From NCBI RefSeq assembly GCF_014839805.1, contig NC_051139.1, positions 1,054,001 through 1,118,000 of the forward strand: a DNA stretch of 64,000 nucleotides, read 5' to 3'. The DNA is from Manduca sexta. Taxonomy: Eukaryota; Arthropoda; Insecta; Lepidoptera; Sphingidae. The first letter of the stretch is position 1. Every line of letters begins with the position of its first letter. Positions 1 to 11,600 of this stretch are shown here, one piece after another. A program made the position numbers and the translations under genes. The notes under the pieces were generated by a model. The model was not told where the DNA came from. It made no database searches and saw nothing but the letters and a program-made list of their open reading frames with translations.

Positions 1-455
1 TGAAAAATTCTTTTTGCGCTGGATAGCCCTTTATTCGTGAAGTGCTATAGGTTATATATCATCACGCTATACCCAATAGGAGCAGAGCAGTAATGGCTAA
101 TCTCAGGAACTACCGGTCCAAATTGAAAAAATCTTTTTGCGTTGGATAGCCCTTTGTTCGTGGAGTGCTATAGGCTATATATCATCACGCTATACCCAAT
201 GGGAGCGGAGCAGTAATGGCTAATCTCAGGAACTTCCGATTCGAACTGAAAAATATTTTTGTGTTGAATAGTCCTTTGTTTGTAGAGTGCTCAAAGTTAT
301 ATATCATCACGCTATGACCAATAGGAGCGGAGCAGTAGTAGCTAATCTCAGGAACTACCGGTTTGAACTGCAAAAATTGTTTTGTATTGGATAGCCCTTT
401 ATTTGTGGAGCGCTATAGGCTATCATCACGCTATGACTAATAGGAGCGGAGCAGT
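1..455 (+). repeat. 122-123 bp minisatellite inside Helitron, about 3.7 monomers
   Basis: The phrase CTCAGGAACTACCGGT recurs at about 102, 225 and 347, giving a period of 122-123 bp. Each monomer contains GATAGCCCTTT, ATCATCACGCTAT and GGAGCGGAGCAGTA. The same monomer in opposite orientation makes up 25272-26378. The array continues beyond the left edge. Confidence 0.9.
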
Positions 456-772
456 AACGAAACATGTTGCAAAAACGGGGAAAAATTATTAGTTTTCAGA
501 GCTTCGGTTGCGTGTGCTGCGTAAACGGTTAAAGTTATGCAACAATGATGTACGACGGGATTGTTCCTCTTAAAAAGGATTAAAAAATATATTATAAAAC
601 AAAGTCCCTCGCTGCATCTGTCTGCCTGAACGTGTTAAACTCAAAAACTACCCAACGTATTAAGATGAAATTTGGTATGGAGACAGTTTGAGACCCTGGG
701 AAGAACATAGGCTCCCGGAAAACTACTACTTTTATAACGGAAAAGTTTAGCCTGAAAAACTTTATAAAGCGG

Positions 773-795
773 GCGGAGCCGCGGGCAAAAGCTAG
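773..795 (+). other. Helitron 3' terminal hairpin and CTAG end
   Basis: The stem GCGG/CCGC with a 2-nt AG loop lies 9 bp upstream of the terminal CTAG. This is the usual rolling-circle termination structure of Helitrons. The same structure is seen inverted at 24937-24959. Confidence 0.75.
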
Positions 796-1407
796 TTATG
801 AATAATGTTGATAAATTATAATTTTATATCATTATTAGATGAAAAATATTTAAAAAGCCTTTAGAAAAACTACCAAATAAATCTTAATTCACACAGCATA
901 CAGCCATTTCTACTTTTAATTATGCCCGTTCTATATTTAAATTTACTAATGTTCGTTTTTAATTTGTTATTTTTAAATGCTTAAAAAATTACGGTATTCC
1001 TTTTTTGAAATCTGTTACTTAAAAAGATTTCGCGTTGCCAGTTCACTTTATTATCTTTAGCATCCTGATGTATCGCCGTCCTTGTTGCTCGCTAGGGATT
1101 TGATAGCGATAGCATGAATATAAATGCGAGTGGAGGTGTATGCTTGCGTACTCTATCTTACTGTTATCACTGGCTGTTACAACCTGTGGGAAATGTCTCC
1201 AGTCCTTGAACGGTTTCAGGTATAAGTTTTTAGTACCTGTATGTTGCTTATGGGAGACTTTGGGCGTTATTTCGTAGAATATGTTTATTTTGTCGAGACG
1301 TTTTTATATCTTGTCCGCGATTGTTTTTGTAACGGAATATGTTAATTTTATGAAAAACAAAATGGTTGTTTGTTTAAGTACACTGTTGCAAGCGTATCTA
1401 CTATGTA
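796..1407. other. AT-rich stretch, no gene seen
   Basis: No ORF of note, no tRNA-like boxes and no repeat that I recognise. A short GC-richer patch at 1060-1200 shows no motif I can interpret. Confidence 0.6.
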
Positions 1408-1640
1408 TCTCGATGGAGTAATTGTATAGTATATCCGATAAGATTATCGCACTGAGGTTGCGGGGTCGGATCCCTGGTCGGGAAAAGTATTATTGGCTTT
1501 TTTGCCCAGAATCAACCTAGTCTGCAGTTGTTCCCGATATTACGTGGGGCCTAACGTAGTTGGCGAAATGTGGGCATGTTAACCTCTGCCTACCTCTGAA
1601 AATATAAAAGGTGTGATGCTATGTATGTATGTCTACTAGC
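1408..1640 (+). mobile_element. tRNA-derived SINE, degraded
   Basis: A tRNA-like head includes GGGGTCGGATCCCTGGTCGG at 1461-1480, a degenerate RNA polymerase III B box. The body and the 3' part (GTGGGCATGTTAACCTCTGC near 1570, then ATGTATGTATGT) follow the order of the better copy at 61696-61925. The B box carries substitutions, so it is probably inactive. SINEs have no coding capacity and rely on LINE enzymes. Confidence 0.6.
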
Positions 1641-1729
1641 GCACGTGGTTAAAGCGTTTATTAAAGAAATGGTTCGTGAATTTCAACTCCGTCCAAAATA
1701 TAAATCGTTATACCTAATTAGTCCATTGA

Positions 1730-2105
1730 AAAGTTACATTTGGGGTTGCGTTTTTTAGAGGACGCAATTTTATTTTTTTGAAGTGTAGGGGGGGTCAGTC
1801 TAAAGCTAAAACCAAGTTTGTGGGGTCGCCACCCTTGTCCCACGGCCGCCATCTTGAAAATAGGGGTTGAAATGGTTTTACGATGTATCTCTTAAACTAT
1901 TTATCTGACAAAAAAAATGTATGAACATTTTTTGTTGCAAATTAAATTCTCTACAACTTTGGTCTAGTAACTTTCGTCGTAGAACTATAAATAAAAAAGT
2001 TATAAGCGAAAATGTTAAGAAATTCAATGTTAAGCAATGTATATATCGTTTACCATCAGGCGAACGGCAAGCTCGTCTCGTCATTAACAGAAATAAAAAA
2101 AACCT
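1730..2105 (+). repeat. Unclassified interspersed repeat (probable)
   Basis: This segment has a G-rich run (GTAGGGGGGGTCAG near 1788), GGCCGCCATCTTG at 1844-1856, and ends in the block TTTACCATCAGGCGAACGGC (2049-2068) followed by an A-rich tail. The terminal block recurs, diverged, near 2728, 10756 and 17824. Its layout resembles dispersed lepidopteran repeats as I remember them, but I cannot assign a class. The small ORFs on both strands here look like chance. Confidence 0.35.
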
Positions 2106-3960
2106 ATTTTGTCCGCATAGCATTTAAATTATAAATAAATAATTTTCCAAGGGCATCTGTAAATCATTTCATCCATGAAGACGCGCCTCATTACTTTCAA
2201 TAATCGTTTAGTGTGCGTGAGCAGCCTGAGTGAACACGCACACTACGATTGATAGCGAGGAAATGCAATACCGCGAAGTATAGGATTATCAATCAAATGA
2301 ATCGTATAATAAGTTTCAATTTTAATTGTGACGTTCGTCATTTACGCAGTTTTTCACTATCCTCTATTTGAATTTTATTATTGAATTTACAACAAAGTAA
2401 CATTACCAAAACACAAAGTATGTTTGTTCCTTACCGTAAGTATATTGAGATAAGGCTTGAAAACTTAAACAAAGCTCTGTGAAACCTTAAGAGATGAATT
2501 TGAGAGCAAAAGGCAACTGTTTAAAATGTACAAAGTTTAATGGAAATCTTGTGCGTTGAATATTAACGGTATAATGGGGTCTTATGACCACGATGGGGGT
2601 TAATGGTTTTTTGTGTACAATTTAATGACAATGGCAGTGGATAATGGTGACCACTTATCATCAGATTGACCGAGTCATCGCCCTACAATGGTAAAAAGAA
2701 TACTGTGATCTTTTGACGAACGAAAGCATTTACCGTCAATCGAGCGGCTTGCTTGTGTTATTTCATTGTATACAGGGAATTTTTACTTTGCGTTACCTAA
2801 ATAAAGCCATATATTCGTCTTCACCTCTGGTAACATTGTGCCAAAAATCATCCATGAATAACAAATATTGTTGATAAAAGACGGATTTTAGTTTACTGAT
2901 TTTCTCATTTTGTAGTTTAGTGCGAATATGATGTGTGTAAGTGTATTTATGACTAAAAGAATGATGTTGCCGCTCCGACCACCTTATATTCTCATTTTAG
3001 AATTTTCTCTTATTTTAGATTTAGAAAGCTTTTTATCAAGTATATCAATATAGGATACTATTTAATCATAATGTACCAGACATGAGTATATTATAACTTC
3101 GCAAAAGTCCGTTAATTTATTAGAAAAACTAGCCTCCATTCCTGAATTAGTTATTCTCGTCCCGTCAGCCATCTTCGGTATATTGCATTAATATCAGTGG
3201 CGTATGCCAAGAAATCACGGCTGATATTAAGCCCACATGCCTGCGAGTATGATTGCGCAATTTATTTAAATATTATTGGAATAAGTTCTTTATTTGGGCG
3301 TTAATTTGCTAGTTTTACTTGCGTAAGCAATTTACGTAAAATTTACTAATGTAAGAAACCCTTGGGAAACATTTAAGTTATGTAAATAAGTTAGTTACAT
3401 CGTAATACTGTGTCATTGAGAATTTTGAATTGTAAAATGTTTGCTGGTGTGCAAAGTTCGTCACAAATGTTATACGAAAAATAAAATTATAAATTATCCT
3501 TTATTAGAAATTATCGAGATAAAAGGTACAAACATCCGGGTCGTATGGATTGGCAACAGACGTCCAAAAATCGCCTCAAACTTTCACGCAATTATAATAT
3601 AAGCTTTGGAACGCGACTAGGTTTATATAAAAGTCCGTTCTTAAAATAGAAACAATTATGTAGCACTAATAAATGATATAGTTTTTTCTGAAAATTCTTC
3701 GTTAATGAAATTAAAGCGTCATCAAACAAAGGAACTCTTCAGTATTCAAACGCGCGAACCGTCAATGCAAGCACATCTATTTGCATACGCTCCGTAATTT
3801 TATTGTTGAAATAGTGGATAAAGCTAATAACAGTACTATATTTTTATTACATTACAACTTATAAACATTGCAGAAGTGAAATATAAAACAGAGGTGATAA
3901 ATAGTGTTTTAAAAAGTGATAATACGAGAATATAACAATTCAAAATAATTAATTTACTGA
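2106..3960. other. AT-rich stretch, no gene seen
   Basis: Nothing beyond a diverged copy of the 40-bp dispersed block at 2728-2767. No ORF above background, no tandem array and no recognisable RNA gene. Confidence 0.6.
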
Positions 3961-4157
3961 CCTACGACAACTCGTGCTATCTAAGCGTTGGGTGCGTTGC
4001 CAAATTCCACGCTCAATCCATGCCGCGTTGCCGCTCTGTACAGTACATTTCTTTCGCCTAAGTTCTGCCCATTAAGCTAACCCCGTGCCACGTTGCCAGA
4101 TTGAACAGAGCATTTTTAATACAATTGATTGTGATTTATAGAAAGCGTTTACTTAAT

Positions 4158-5168
4158 ATGAGTCCTAAACAAGGTAACTGCTGCGCGACATGTACAAATA
4201 TAATCACCGACAGAAAATTCGTCTGTTGCACAAAGTTAAATTGTAACAAAAGATATCATCTTCTCTGTGTCAACATCCCAAATGTGAGCAGTGACATAAG
4301 GAAAACATGGAAGTGTCCTGATTGTGTATGTCTGTCGAAAAGAAATAGCTCTGATATTGAAAACCCCATCAGTAAGTCCGATACTACATCGCACAAAGAC
4401 ATCGATTCGCCTCTATGTAAACTGACGGATGAAATACGTTTGTTGCGTCTTGAAATAGCATCCTTGAAAACAGAATTTGATGTAGCCATTACTGCCTTGA
4501 GACGGTGTGAAAGCAGGATTGAGGAATTATCATCTACGCTCTCCTCTCAGGAATGCAGACTGACAGCAGCTGAAGAAAAATCTAACAAGATTGTAGACCT
4601 AATGAATGAAAATTGTATACTACAGAACCAAATTAACTCTATTACCCAATCAATGATGTCTAATGAAATTGAAATACTCGGTATCACAGAAGCAGCACAT
4701 GAGAACCCCCAACACTTAATGAAAATTATAGCCGCTAAAGTGGGTTCGCATCTATCCGACTCTGACATTGATTATGTAAACCGCGTAGGTCCACGTCAAA
4801 ATGCAACAATGAAAACTCCACGACCGCTGGTAGTCCGATTTTCTCGCCGAAATGCAAGAGACTTATTCTACAAGTCAGCTAAGTCACGACGGCTAACTAC
4901 GGATGACCTTAACATAGAAGGCATAACCACCAACATTTATTTCAATGAAAGATTAACTCGAGCCAACAGGATTTTATTTCGTGAATGTAGAACTCGTTGT
5001 AAAGAAGCTGGATTCAAATACTGCTGGACAAAGGGCGGATCCATTTTCGTCAAGAAACACGATGGCAAAGGCTCGGATGTTTATCACATCAAATCAAAGG
5101 AAGACATCGATAAAGTTCTCCAAAGCGAGCCAAAAACTTCTAAATTATATCTGCATGCCCAGGAGTAA
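4158..5168 (+). CDS. LINE ORF1 protein with PHD-type zinc finger (336 aa)
   Basis: This is the nucleic-acid-binding ORF1 protein that coats LINE RNA and supports target-primed reverse transcription. I chose the ATG at 4158 because the open frame from 4101 begins with a non-ATG codon. Residues 9-56 form a Cys4-His-Cys3 PHD finger (C9, C12, C24, C29, H34, C37, C53, C56). Residues about 90-165 are heptad-rich and charged, a likely coiled coil for oligomerisation. Residues about 170-325 resemble the RNA-binding core and C-terminal domain of insect LINE ORF1 proteins (EILGITEA, PRPLVVRF, basic tail). The frame is fully open and ends in TAA, 349 bp before ORF2. The function is inferred from family resemblance. 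Confidence 0.85.
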   Translation: MSPKQGNCCATCTNIITDRKFVCCTKLNCNKRYHLLCVNIPNVSSDIRKTWKCPDCVCLSKRNSSDIENPISKSDTTSHKDIDSPLCKLTDEIRLLRLEIASLKTEFDVAITALRRCESRIEELSSTLSSQECRLTAAEEKSNKIVDLMNENCILQNQINSITQSMMSNEIEILGITEAAHENPQHLMKIIAAKVGSHLSDSDIDYVNRVGPRQNATMKTPRPLVVRFSRRNARDLFYKSAKSRRLTTDDLNIEGITTNIYFNERLTRANRILFRECRTRCKEAGFKYCWTKGGSIFVKKHDGKGSDVYHIKSKEDIDKVLQSEPKTSKLYLHAQE

Positions 5169-5517
5169 ACTGTCAGTATGTTATATAGCACAACCTTGTT
5201 TTAGATTGTTCTATTTATATTTTTGTTTAATTTTTGCCTATTTTATAACAAGTTTAATTTTATTTTATATTTTCATATTTTTACACTATACACTTACACA
5301 CTGAATACACAAAACATACATACCAATACACACCAAATAAAAACATACACAATGAATAAAAAAGCTACTGAGGTTAACGAAATCCATGAAATCGATCTTT
5401 ATAATAATGAGACCGATCAATTTAAAATTTTGCGTTGTGCCTTCTCGGGTTACTTTTGGCAAGCATACTTACTTTTTTCGGAATATATGTACTTTTATAC
5501 AAATAAAATAATAAATA
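5169..5517 (+). other. Inter-ORF spacer of the LINE
   Basis: This is very AT-rich, then CA-rich with repeated ACACA/ATACA motifs at 5285-5350. A small frame from an ATG at 5352 runs 57 codons and stops at 5525, overlapping the ORF2 ATG at 5518 (ATGGCTAA). It could help translation of ORF2 by stop-restart, as in other two-ORF LINEs, but that is speculative, since nothing shows that it is translated. Confidence 0.5.
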
Positions 5518-6435
5518 ATGGCTAATTACGATATACTAGGAGAACTCGATTCGTCTGTAATGCCGTGCCATATAGTAAGTAACCCTGAATCTTGCAGCGC
5601 AATGTTTTCGCATAAATATAATACTAAGATTTTGACTTTAAATATCAGAAGTTTACAACATAATTTTAATGCGTTTCTAACCACACTTGTGAGACTCCGC
5701 ATGTCATTTGATATTATTATTTTGACGGAGTGTTGGATAAATGATAGTTCCATTATTCCACAGCTAAAAGGATACAATAACTATAGGACAACAAAATACA
5801 TAAATAGAGCTGGTGGGGTTGTCGCATATGTTAACAACCAGTGGTCGGCACAGGTCACTGAACCTTTGATCGAAGAAGCAAATTGCCTTCAAATTTCTAT
5901 ACGAAACGATATAACCGTACTAGGAATATATCGCTCTCCATCCTTCGTTGACACCTCGCCCTTTCTAAATTCCCTGTCTTGCACTGTTCAAATGATTAAA
6001 GACACTAAATGTGTAATTGTGGCTGGTGATATGAATATAAACACCTATTTAGAAAATGACTCGGATATAAATACAAGTGCAAACTATCTGTGTCTACTGG
6101 CTGAACTGAACCTTAAACCAATAGTTAATATGCCCACACGTGGTAACGCATGTTTAGATCATATTCATGTTACGTCAAAGTTCGAAACGCAATCAGTTGT
6201 GTGTAATACAGATATAACAGATCATGACATTGTTATAGCAGGGGTAGTTACTAAAATAAATAAATATTCCAGTAAACGAAGATTGATATCCAAAATTGAT
6301 TACGATTCGGTTAATGCTGAATTAAGCCAGGTTAACTGGAACGTGGTCATCAATAAAAGTACAATCGACGAAGCTGTTGCTGAGTTTGAATTTATTATCG
6401 CTGATATACTGAGTAAAAACACAGTAAAAAACTAG
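5518..6435 (+). pseudogene. LINE ORF2, APE-type endonuclease segment
   Basis: This is the N-terminal part of ORF2, starting at a good ATG. APE/exonuclease III-fold endonucleases of LINEs nick the target to prime reverse transcription. Expected catalytic landmarks are present: N42 (LNIRSL), E71 (LTECW), Y138 (GIYRSP), D171/N173 (AGDMNIN), D214-H215 (CLDHI) and D235-H236 (ITDH). The frame stops at 6435 right after an A-run (6426-6431). The continuation of the same protein is found one frame over (KLVSRSKFTIEPWMTPGL), so one base appears missing or two extra near 6425-6432. The domain itself looks intact, but the frame break separates it from the RT. Confidence 0.88.
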
Positions 6436-8015
6436 TAAGTCGCTCAAAATTTACCATCGAACCTTGGATGACTCCTGGTCTAATTAGGTGTTCTAAACAC
6501 AAAGACCTCCTACATTCTAGGGTTCGCAAGAACCCAAAGGATGAGACCATTAAGCTCATTTACACCCGCTACAGAAATTTCTACGGTAACATTATTCGTA
6601 AATTAAAACAAAATTATGATACAAATAAACTAGAGGAGAGTAAACATTGTCCAAAACAGCTCTGGGATACCATTAAAAATATTACACATACAAAGATCAC
6701 TAAACAAGTACCATTGGAGCTCACACAAACAAAAGATTCTGTAATAAAATCTTTAGATTACTGTAACAATTATTTTTCTAGTGTTGGAAAACAATTAGCA
6801 AATAATATACTGTCAACTTCTAACGAAACCCAGGACTCACTTGCCCGCAAAGTAGCAATAGACAATACACCCTTACAATCTTTATTTCTTGATCCCACTG
6901 ACGAAGAAGAGATTAAATCCTTGATAGTAAGTTTGAAACCATCCAGTGCCCCAGGCCTGGATGGTATCTCAAACCGTTTGTTATACTCCATTCAAAACCA
7001 CATAATTATGCCCTTAACATTTATTTGTAACCTTAGTTTATCACAGGGTATTTTTCCATCTGCCTGGAAAATGGCAGCAGTTACTCCTATCCATAAATCA
7101 GGGGACAAGTTTGAACCTAGTAATTATCGTCCAATATCACTTTTAGGGTCTTTTTCTAAAATTTTAGAGAAATTAATGCATAAACGCCTGATTAAATTTC
7201 TTGACGAACACAATATACTATCAGAAAGGCAATTTGGTTTTCGAGTAAACAAATCAACGGAAAACGCAGTTGACTTAACGACTAAAATTATTGTAGAACA
7301 GTTAGACAAAAAACAAGCTTGTATAGGCGTTTTCCTTGACTTAAGCAAAGCTTTTGATACGGTTTGTATTCCTATTTTGTTACGAAAGTTGGAACTCCTA
7401 GGTATTAGAGGTATTTGCCTGAATTGGTTTCGAAGCTATTTAATTAATCGGAAACAATGTATTAAAATTAATCAAGATAAAAGCAATCCATGTAGCTTAG
7501 AATTCGGCGTTCCACAGGGAAGCATATTAGGTCCTATATTATTTATTTTATACATAAATGACATTAAAACCAATATAAGTAATTCTGATATCATATGTTA
7601 CGCAGACGATACGGCAGTTATTTTTCATGCAAATACTTGGTCGGAAGTTTTTGATGTAGCCGAAAGAGGAATGAAAAACATTGCCATTTGGCTACAAAAC
7701 AATTTATTGACACTCAATTTATCAAAAACAACCTATATATGTTTTCACAAAACTAAAGTTTCGGCCCCACCGTCCAACATGAATATTCAAATTCATACCT
7801 GTCCTAATTCATTACACTGCACCTGTAAAACTATCAGCAAATCTCACAGTATTAAGTACCTTGGTGTACTTATTGACGAAAAACTGAATTTTAAAGAGCA
7901 CCTGATCACGTCAGCAAATAGAGTTCGAAAACTCATATACATTTTTAAAACTTACGCACTTCAGCTTCCACTGAACTACTTAAAACTGTTTATTATGCAA
8001 TCTGTCAATCTGTAA
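6429..8015 (+). pseudogene. LINE ORF2, reverse transcriptase segment
   Basis: This continues ORF2 after the frameshift. The first ATG in this frame (6468) is internal, not a natural start. Counting from 6468, the RT fingers lie near residues 155-260 (SAPGLDGIS, NYRPISLL, RQFGFR). Catalytic motif A is FLDLSKAFDTV (D291, D297), motif B is GVPQGSILGPILF and motif C is YADD (D380, D381). The thumb follows, with LTLNLSKT and KYLGVLID. All catalytic aspartates are retained. The frame ends at 8015 because of another frameshift around 7978-7986. No RNase H domain is seen, as is normal for CR1/Jockey-type LINEs. Related elements encode endonuclease and RT as one ORF2 of about 900-1000 residues. Confidence 0.92.
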
Positions 8016-8462
8016 TATCGTATTGTATTATAGTTTGGGGTGGTACAGCGGCGTCATATATGATGTTACTAGAGAGCACAAAGATCGGTGCTCAAAGTGA
8101 TCTTTGAAAAGCCTATATTGTATCCAACTACTAGTCTTTATAAAGAAACTCAAGTTCTTTCAGTCCGTAGTCTATTTATCCTGAGAGTTATGCTAAATAC
8201 GCATCGTACCATCTTAGATTCGCCTAAACATAAAAACATGTTACTCGATCGTATATATAAACTACCCACATCAAAAGTAAACACATCTTTTGCAAGAAGA
8301 TTCAGTGTCTTTCTTCATCCCCATATTTATAATAAAGTAAACGGTAACGCAAATTGTATAATTAAACATTGTTCAGTCAGAGAAATGAAATTTAAGGTTC
8401 AGAAGTGGTTATGTTCCCTCGAATATAACGACATTGAAGCACTACTTAAAGTAGCCCAGTAG
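7985..8462 (+). pseudogene. LINE ORF2 C-terminal region
   Basis: From 7985 a second frame reads TVYYAICQSVISYCIIVWGG, the post-thumb SYCI..WGG motif common in this LINE group. At about 8070-8090 the sequence shifts back to the RT frame and reads LKVIFEKP and onward to a TAG at 8460-8462. The two shifts compensate each other and lie about 90 bp apart. The C-terminal part has no named domain. It probably belongs to the RNA/DNA-binding tail of ORF2. Confidence 0.75.
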
Positions 8463-8520
8463 CATACTATAACTCATACGCACAACACACATACAATTAT
8501 ACTCATACTAAACAATCATA

Positions 8521-8522
<2 letters not shown>

Positions 8523-8599
<77 letters not shown>

Positions 8600-8603
8600 C
8601 ACA
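8523..8603 (+). repeat. (CA)n microsatellite at LINE 3' side
   Basis: About 35 uninterrupted AC units span 8523-8592, then one G interruption and five more units. The tract sits 60 bp after the ORF2 stop, within a 3' region already rich in ACACA. It is either the LINE's own simple-repeat tail or an expansion of it. Confidence 0.9.
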
Positions 8604-8620
8604 TGACACACAGACACTTC

Positions 8621-8652
8621 AATACGTGTACCCTCATTCAACTACACGTATT
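8621..8652 (+). other. Perfect 10-bp stem-loop after the LINE (CA)n tract
   Basis: AATACGTGTA at 8621-8630 and its exact reverse complement at 8643-8652 enclose a 12-nt loop. CR1/L2-like LINE RTs recognise a 3' stem-loop in their RNA. Whether this hairpin belongs to the element depends on where its 3' end lies. Confidence 0.45.
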
Positions 8653-11600
8653 ATACACCTATTAACTTTTGAAAAAAGCCATGAATTTAAACAATTTAAA
8701 GGTAGTTTTTAAATCTGATAGTTTAAATATTTACTATTTTCAACTATAATGTATTTTCTAGAATAACTTTCAAGATGTCAAAATGCTGAATATCAACCCA
8801 TAGTAACAGAAAACACAACAGATAACTGAAAAAATATCACAATTTGTAAAATCCCGAGCGAGATCAAATGGAAGCGTACGGCATCCAGCGGTGGCTTTGT
8901 GACCAAACAAACTTGGCCTGCCCTTGCTCCGAACGTTTCCTGTCGTGCTCTATTTGTCTGCGCGCGGTGGGGAGGGAAGGTCAATTTATATCAGCAGATG
9001 TATTGGGTCAGCCGCTCTGTTACGTGCATGTTACTTTACCGAGTTTGCAAGTTATAATAAGAAGCGGGTTTTCAAGTTTTAGTTTAAATGTACGCATAAT
9101 TCAACTAGAGGAAGTTTACGTATTACTTAAGACATTTGATGATCGGTATTCTATCCCATGATACGATAATAGATGAGTCTAGCGTCAAATTGAAAACAGA
9201 CTATATCATGTGTATTTTTGAAATGTTTTAACAGGTTATATCATGTGAATGTTTTTATACAATAGATGTATTGTTTTAGTATGAGACTAACTTATTCTCC
9301 TCATTGTAATTGCTATGACTGGCTGACAGGAGCAGCAGCAGCCAAAATTATGACATGATGCCTATTTATTGTAATGTGCTGTGCGCACCGATATTGATAT
9401 TGTGTCATAAAATCCAGCAATTAAACTGGCTATAGCCAATCTAAAACACAGCGCTGTTTGGCAAAGACCTAAACAAGCGAACTGTCGCTTATGTCTTGAC
9501 ACCCACAATATCCGCTAAACGCCTATGCTTGTAACTTGCGCGTGCAGTCCATTTCCTTTCTATTTTATATTGTCACTCGTTAGCCGCACTGACCTACATG
9601 TGTAAACAGAATCGGTATGTTATTGAATGTCGGCTTGTAGTTTGTACCCTATTTATTTGTCCCGACGATTGACAAGTTGCCTGTTGCAAACAAATCACAA
9701 CTTAACCGCACAGTAAATAGAACAGAATGTCGAAAACAATTTTTGTTCTTAGAATTCCAGTAGCCTGCAATTTTCGGTTATTTGCTATGCAGCTTTTTGA
9801 TGCTGTTCGTTTAAAGGGATTGGGGCTAAATGTAAGCTGAATGATGAATAAAAGGTTCTAGCAAATGTTTGTTTTGCTGCCGGAAGCTACTTGATTGTTC
9901 CGTTATCTGCTATTAATAACGGTATTGCTATTAATAACTAGACGAAGCAATACAAGATGCAATATTGCTAGAGAAATTGTATATAACTATAAAGCCGGTT
10001 GGCACGGCGGGAATGTTTTAGCAGCTTTTGTGAATGATGAGAAGGCCGCCATAGCGGTTTGTTCAGGAGCAGCTGGTGTAACTTACTGGCCTTTTACATA
10101 CAAATGAGTACGTTGATAACGCGTAGAGAGCGCGTGTGTAACTTGCATAGTTGAAGTATCAAATAGGGTACTTGATTAGGTTCTAAGGTTTTTAAAGAAA
10201 TTAGATCCTTATGTTCATTTCGGAAAACCGTAGTTTATAAAAACAAAGGCAAATCCTTTCAACATGTGGGAAACATGTTGCGCCACACGCCCACACCACA
10301 ATGAGCCGGGATGTTTGTTCGTAAATATTTGTTTCGGCTCTGTATTGTGATCGAAGATCTTTCGTAGTTACGACACAAGGCTATAATGGAGTTAAAATTG
10401 TAACACTGTATTATTAACTAGTTTTGCTTGCGGGACGCATGCGGGAACTTCTTTTATCATGGGAAAAATTGTAGCTTGGAGATTAAATATAATCCAGAAT
10501 AAGTTGGCACTCTCCCTACTCTACCTATTACAGTCAAGAAATTATTGAGGTCTAAGATCGCTGTCAAAGATATAATCATTACACTGCTATGAATGAAACA
10601 CAAACTTTAGGGTCTTGGGTTCTACGAAGCCATTGTTATGGACCCTAATTACTGGGCATTATCGGACTCAACATTTTATGTTTCAGGATAATAAGCGCAA
10701 TGGTTCGTAAATTAAATTTTTGAATGGTGTTGCTTTTTTTGAAGCCGGTCGAGTCGTTTACCATCAGTTGACTGGCATGCTTGTCTCGTCATTTGGATAT
10801 GTAAAAGTCAACAAAGGCAAATTTTAACTCACCAGATGTCTCTTGGAGTAGATGGGATGACCACTGAGATTATGTATGACTTACTCCCTGATGTAAATTT
10901 TATTTACTTAAACTGTTTATTGTACATCAAATCTCATAGGAAAGTATATATATTTTTAAGAATATGAACAAACAGGAAGAATAAACGACGATCTTATCAT
11001 CAATGTCATTTTTCTTCAAAGAGCTACAGATTAAAATTTGTATGAAATAAAAAATGTAGCCTACATCGTCTATTGTTAAAAGTATGCGCTTACAAAGGGT
11101 ACAAAACACGTAGTTTGTTTAACTGACAACGGTTGCCCTGTGCCGGGTCGGTAACGCGTCGGTGACGGGTCGTTAGCCCGTGTAATTGCTCCCTCACGCC
11201 AATTAGGCACCGTAACGTTGCCATAACGTCTTCGTGACGGCTTTAAAAACGTTTGTGAGCGTTATCAGCAAGTTATTGTGCTATTTTATGTGTGTTTTGG
11301 GTGTCGGAGTTCGTTGACTGAGGCAATTGAGAGAGAAGGCGCAATTCGACTCGCTCTCGCTGCATCATTAAGAGTGCATTAGAATTTTTTTTACTGTGTT
11401 ACTTGTAGCAAAAATGTATATTTCTCTATGCTGATTGCACATTTGTTGTCACAAAGTTCTATGCTGTTTCTGCCACATTTATAACTTTTTATGGAACTAA
11501 ATTACTAGACGAGCAGAATGCTAGCTCGTGTAAGCCACGTCTAAACAGTAATCGCCTTACTCAGTTTGAACCTCAAGCTATTGCAGGGCATTGAATTGTA

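Larger units (their letters stand above)
1..795 (+). mobile_element. Helitron, 3' portion (5' end outside window)
   Basis: The right end shows a Helitron 3' terminus: a GCGG-AG-CCGC hairpin at 773-782, then CTAG at 792-795 followed by host T at 796. The body 455-795 matches the reverse complement of 24937-25275 at roughly nine bases in ten by eye, so the two are members of one family. The left part is a tandem minisatellite running off the window edge. No Rep/helicase coding sequence is visible, so this is a non-autonomous member. Helitrons move by rolling-circle transposition and insert between A and T without target duplication, which fits the T after CTAG. Confidence 0.85.
3961..8603 (+). 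mobile_element. Nearly full-length CR1/Jockey-group LINE
   Basis: A PHD-finger ORF1, a 349 bp inter-ORF spacer, an ORF2 with APE-type endonuclease and reverse transcriptase, and a (CA)n-rich 3' side follow in order on the plus strand. The 5' leader (3961-4157) contains three copies of CGTTGCC at 3995, 4026 and 4091, which may mark a 5' UTR with short repeats. ORF1 is intact, while ORF2 has three frameshifts, so the copy is recent but cannot move on its own. The RT motifs (LDLSKAFDTV, GVPQGSILGP, YADD) place it in the Jockey/CR1 assemblage, and the PHD ORF1 favours a CR1-like (Zenon-type) lineage. No target-site duplication was identified, so both ends are approximate. Confidence 0.85.

Noticed and set aside
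9895..10107. 70-codon frame with a hydrophobic start resembling a signal peptide
   Set aside because: It begins with a TTG codon, has no upstream ATG in frame and no recognisable domain.
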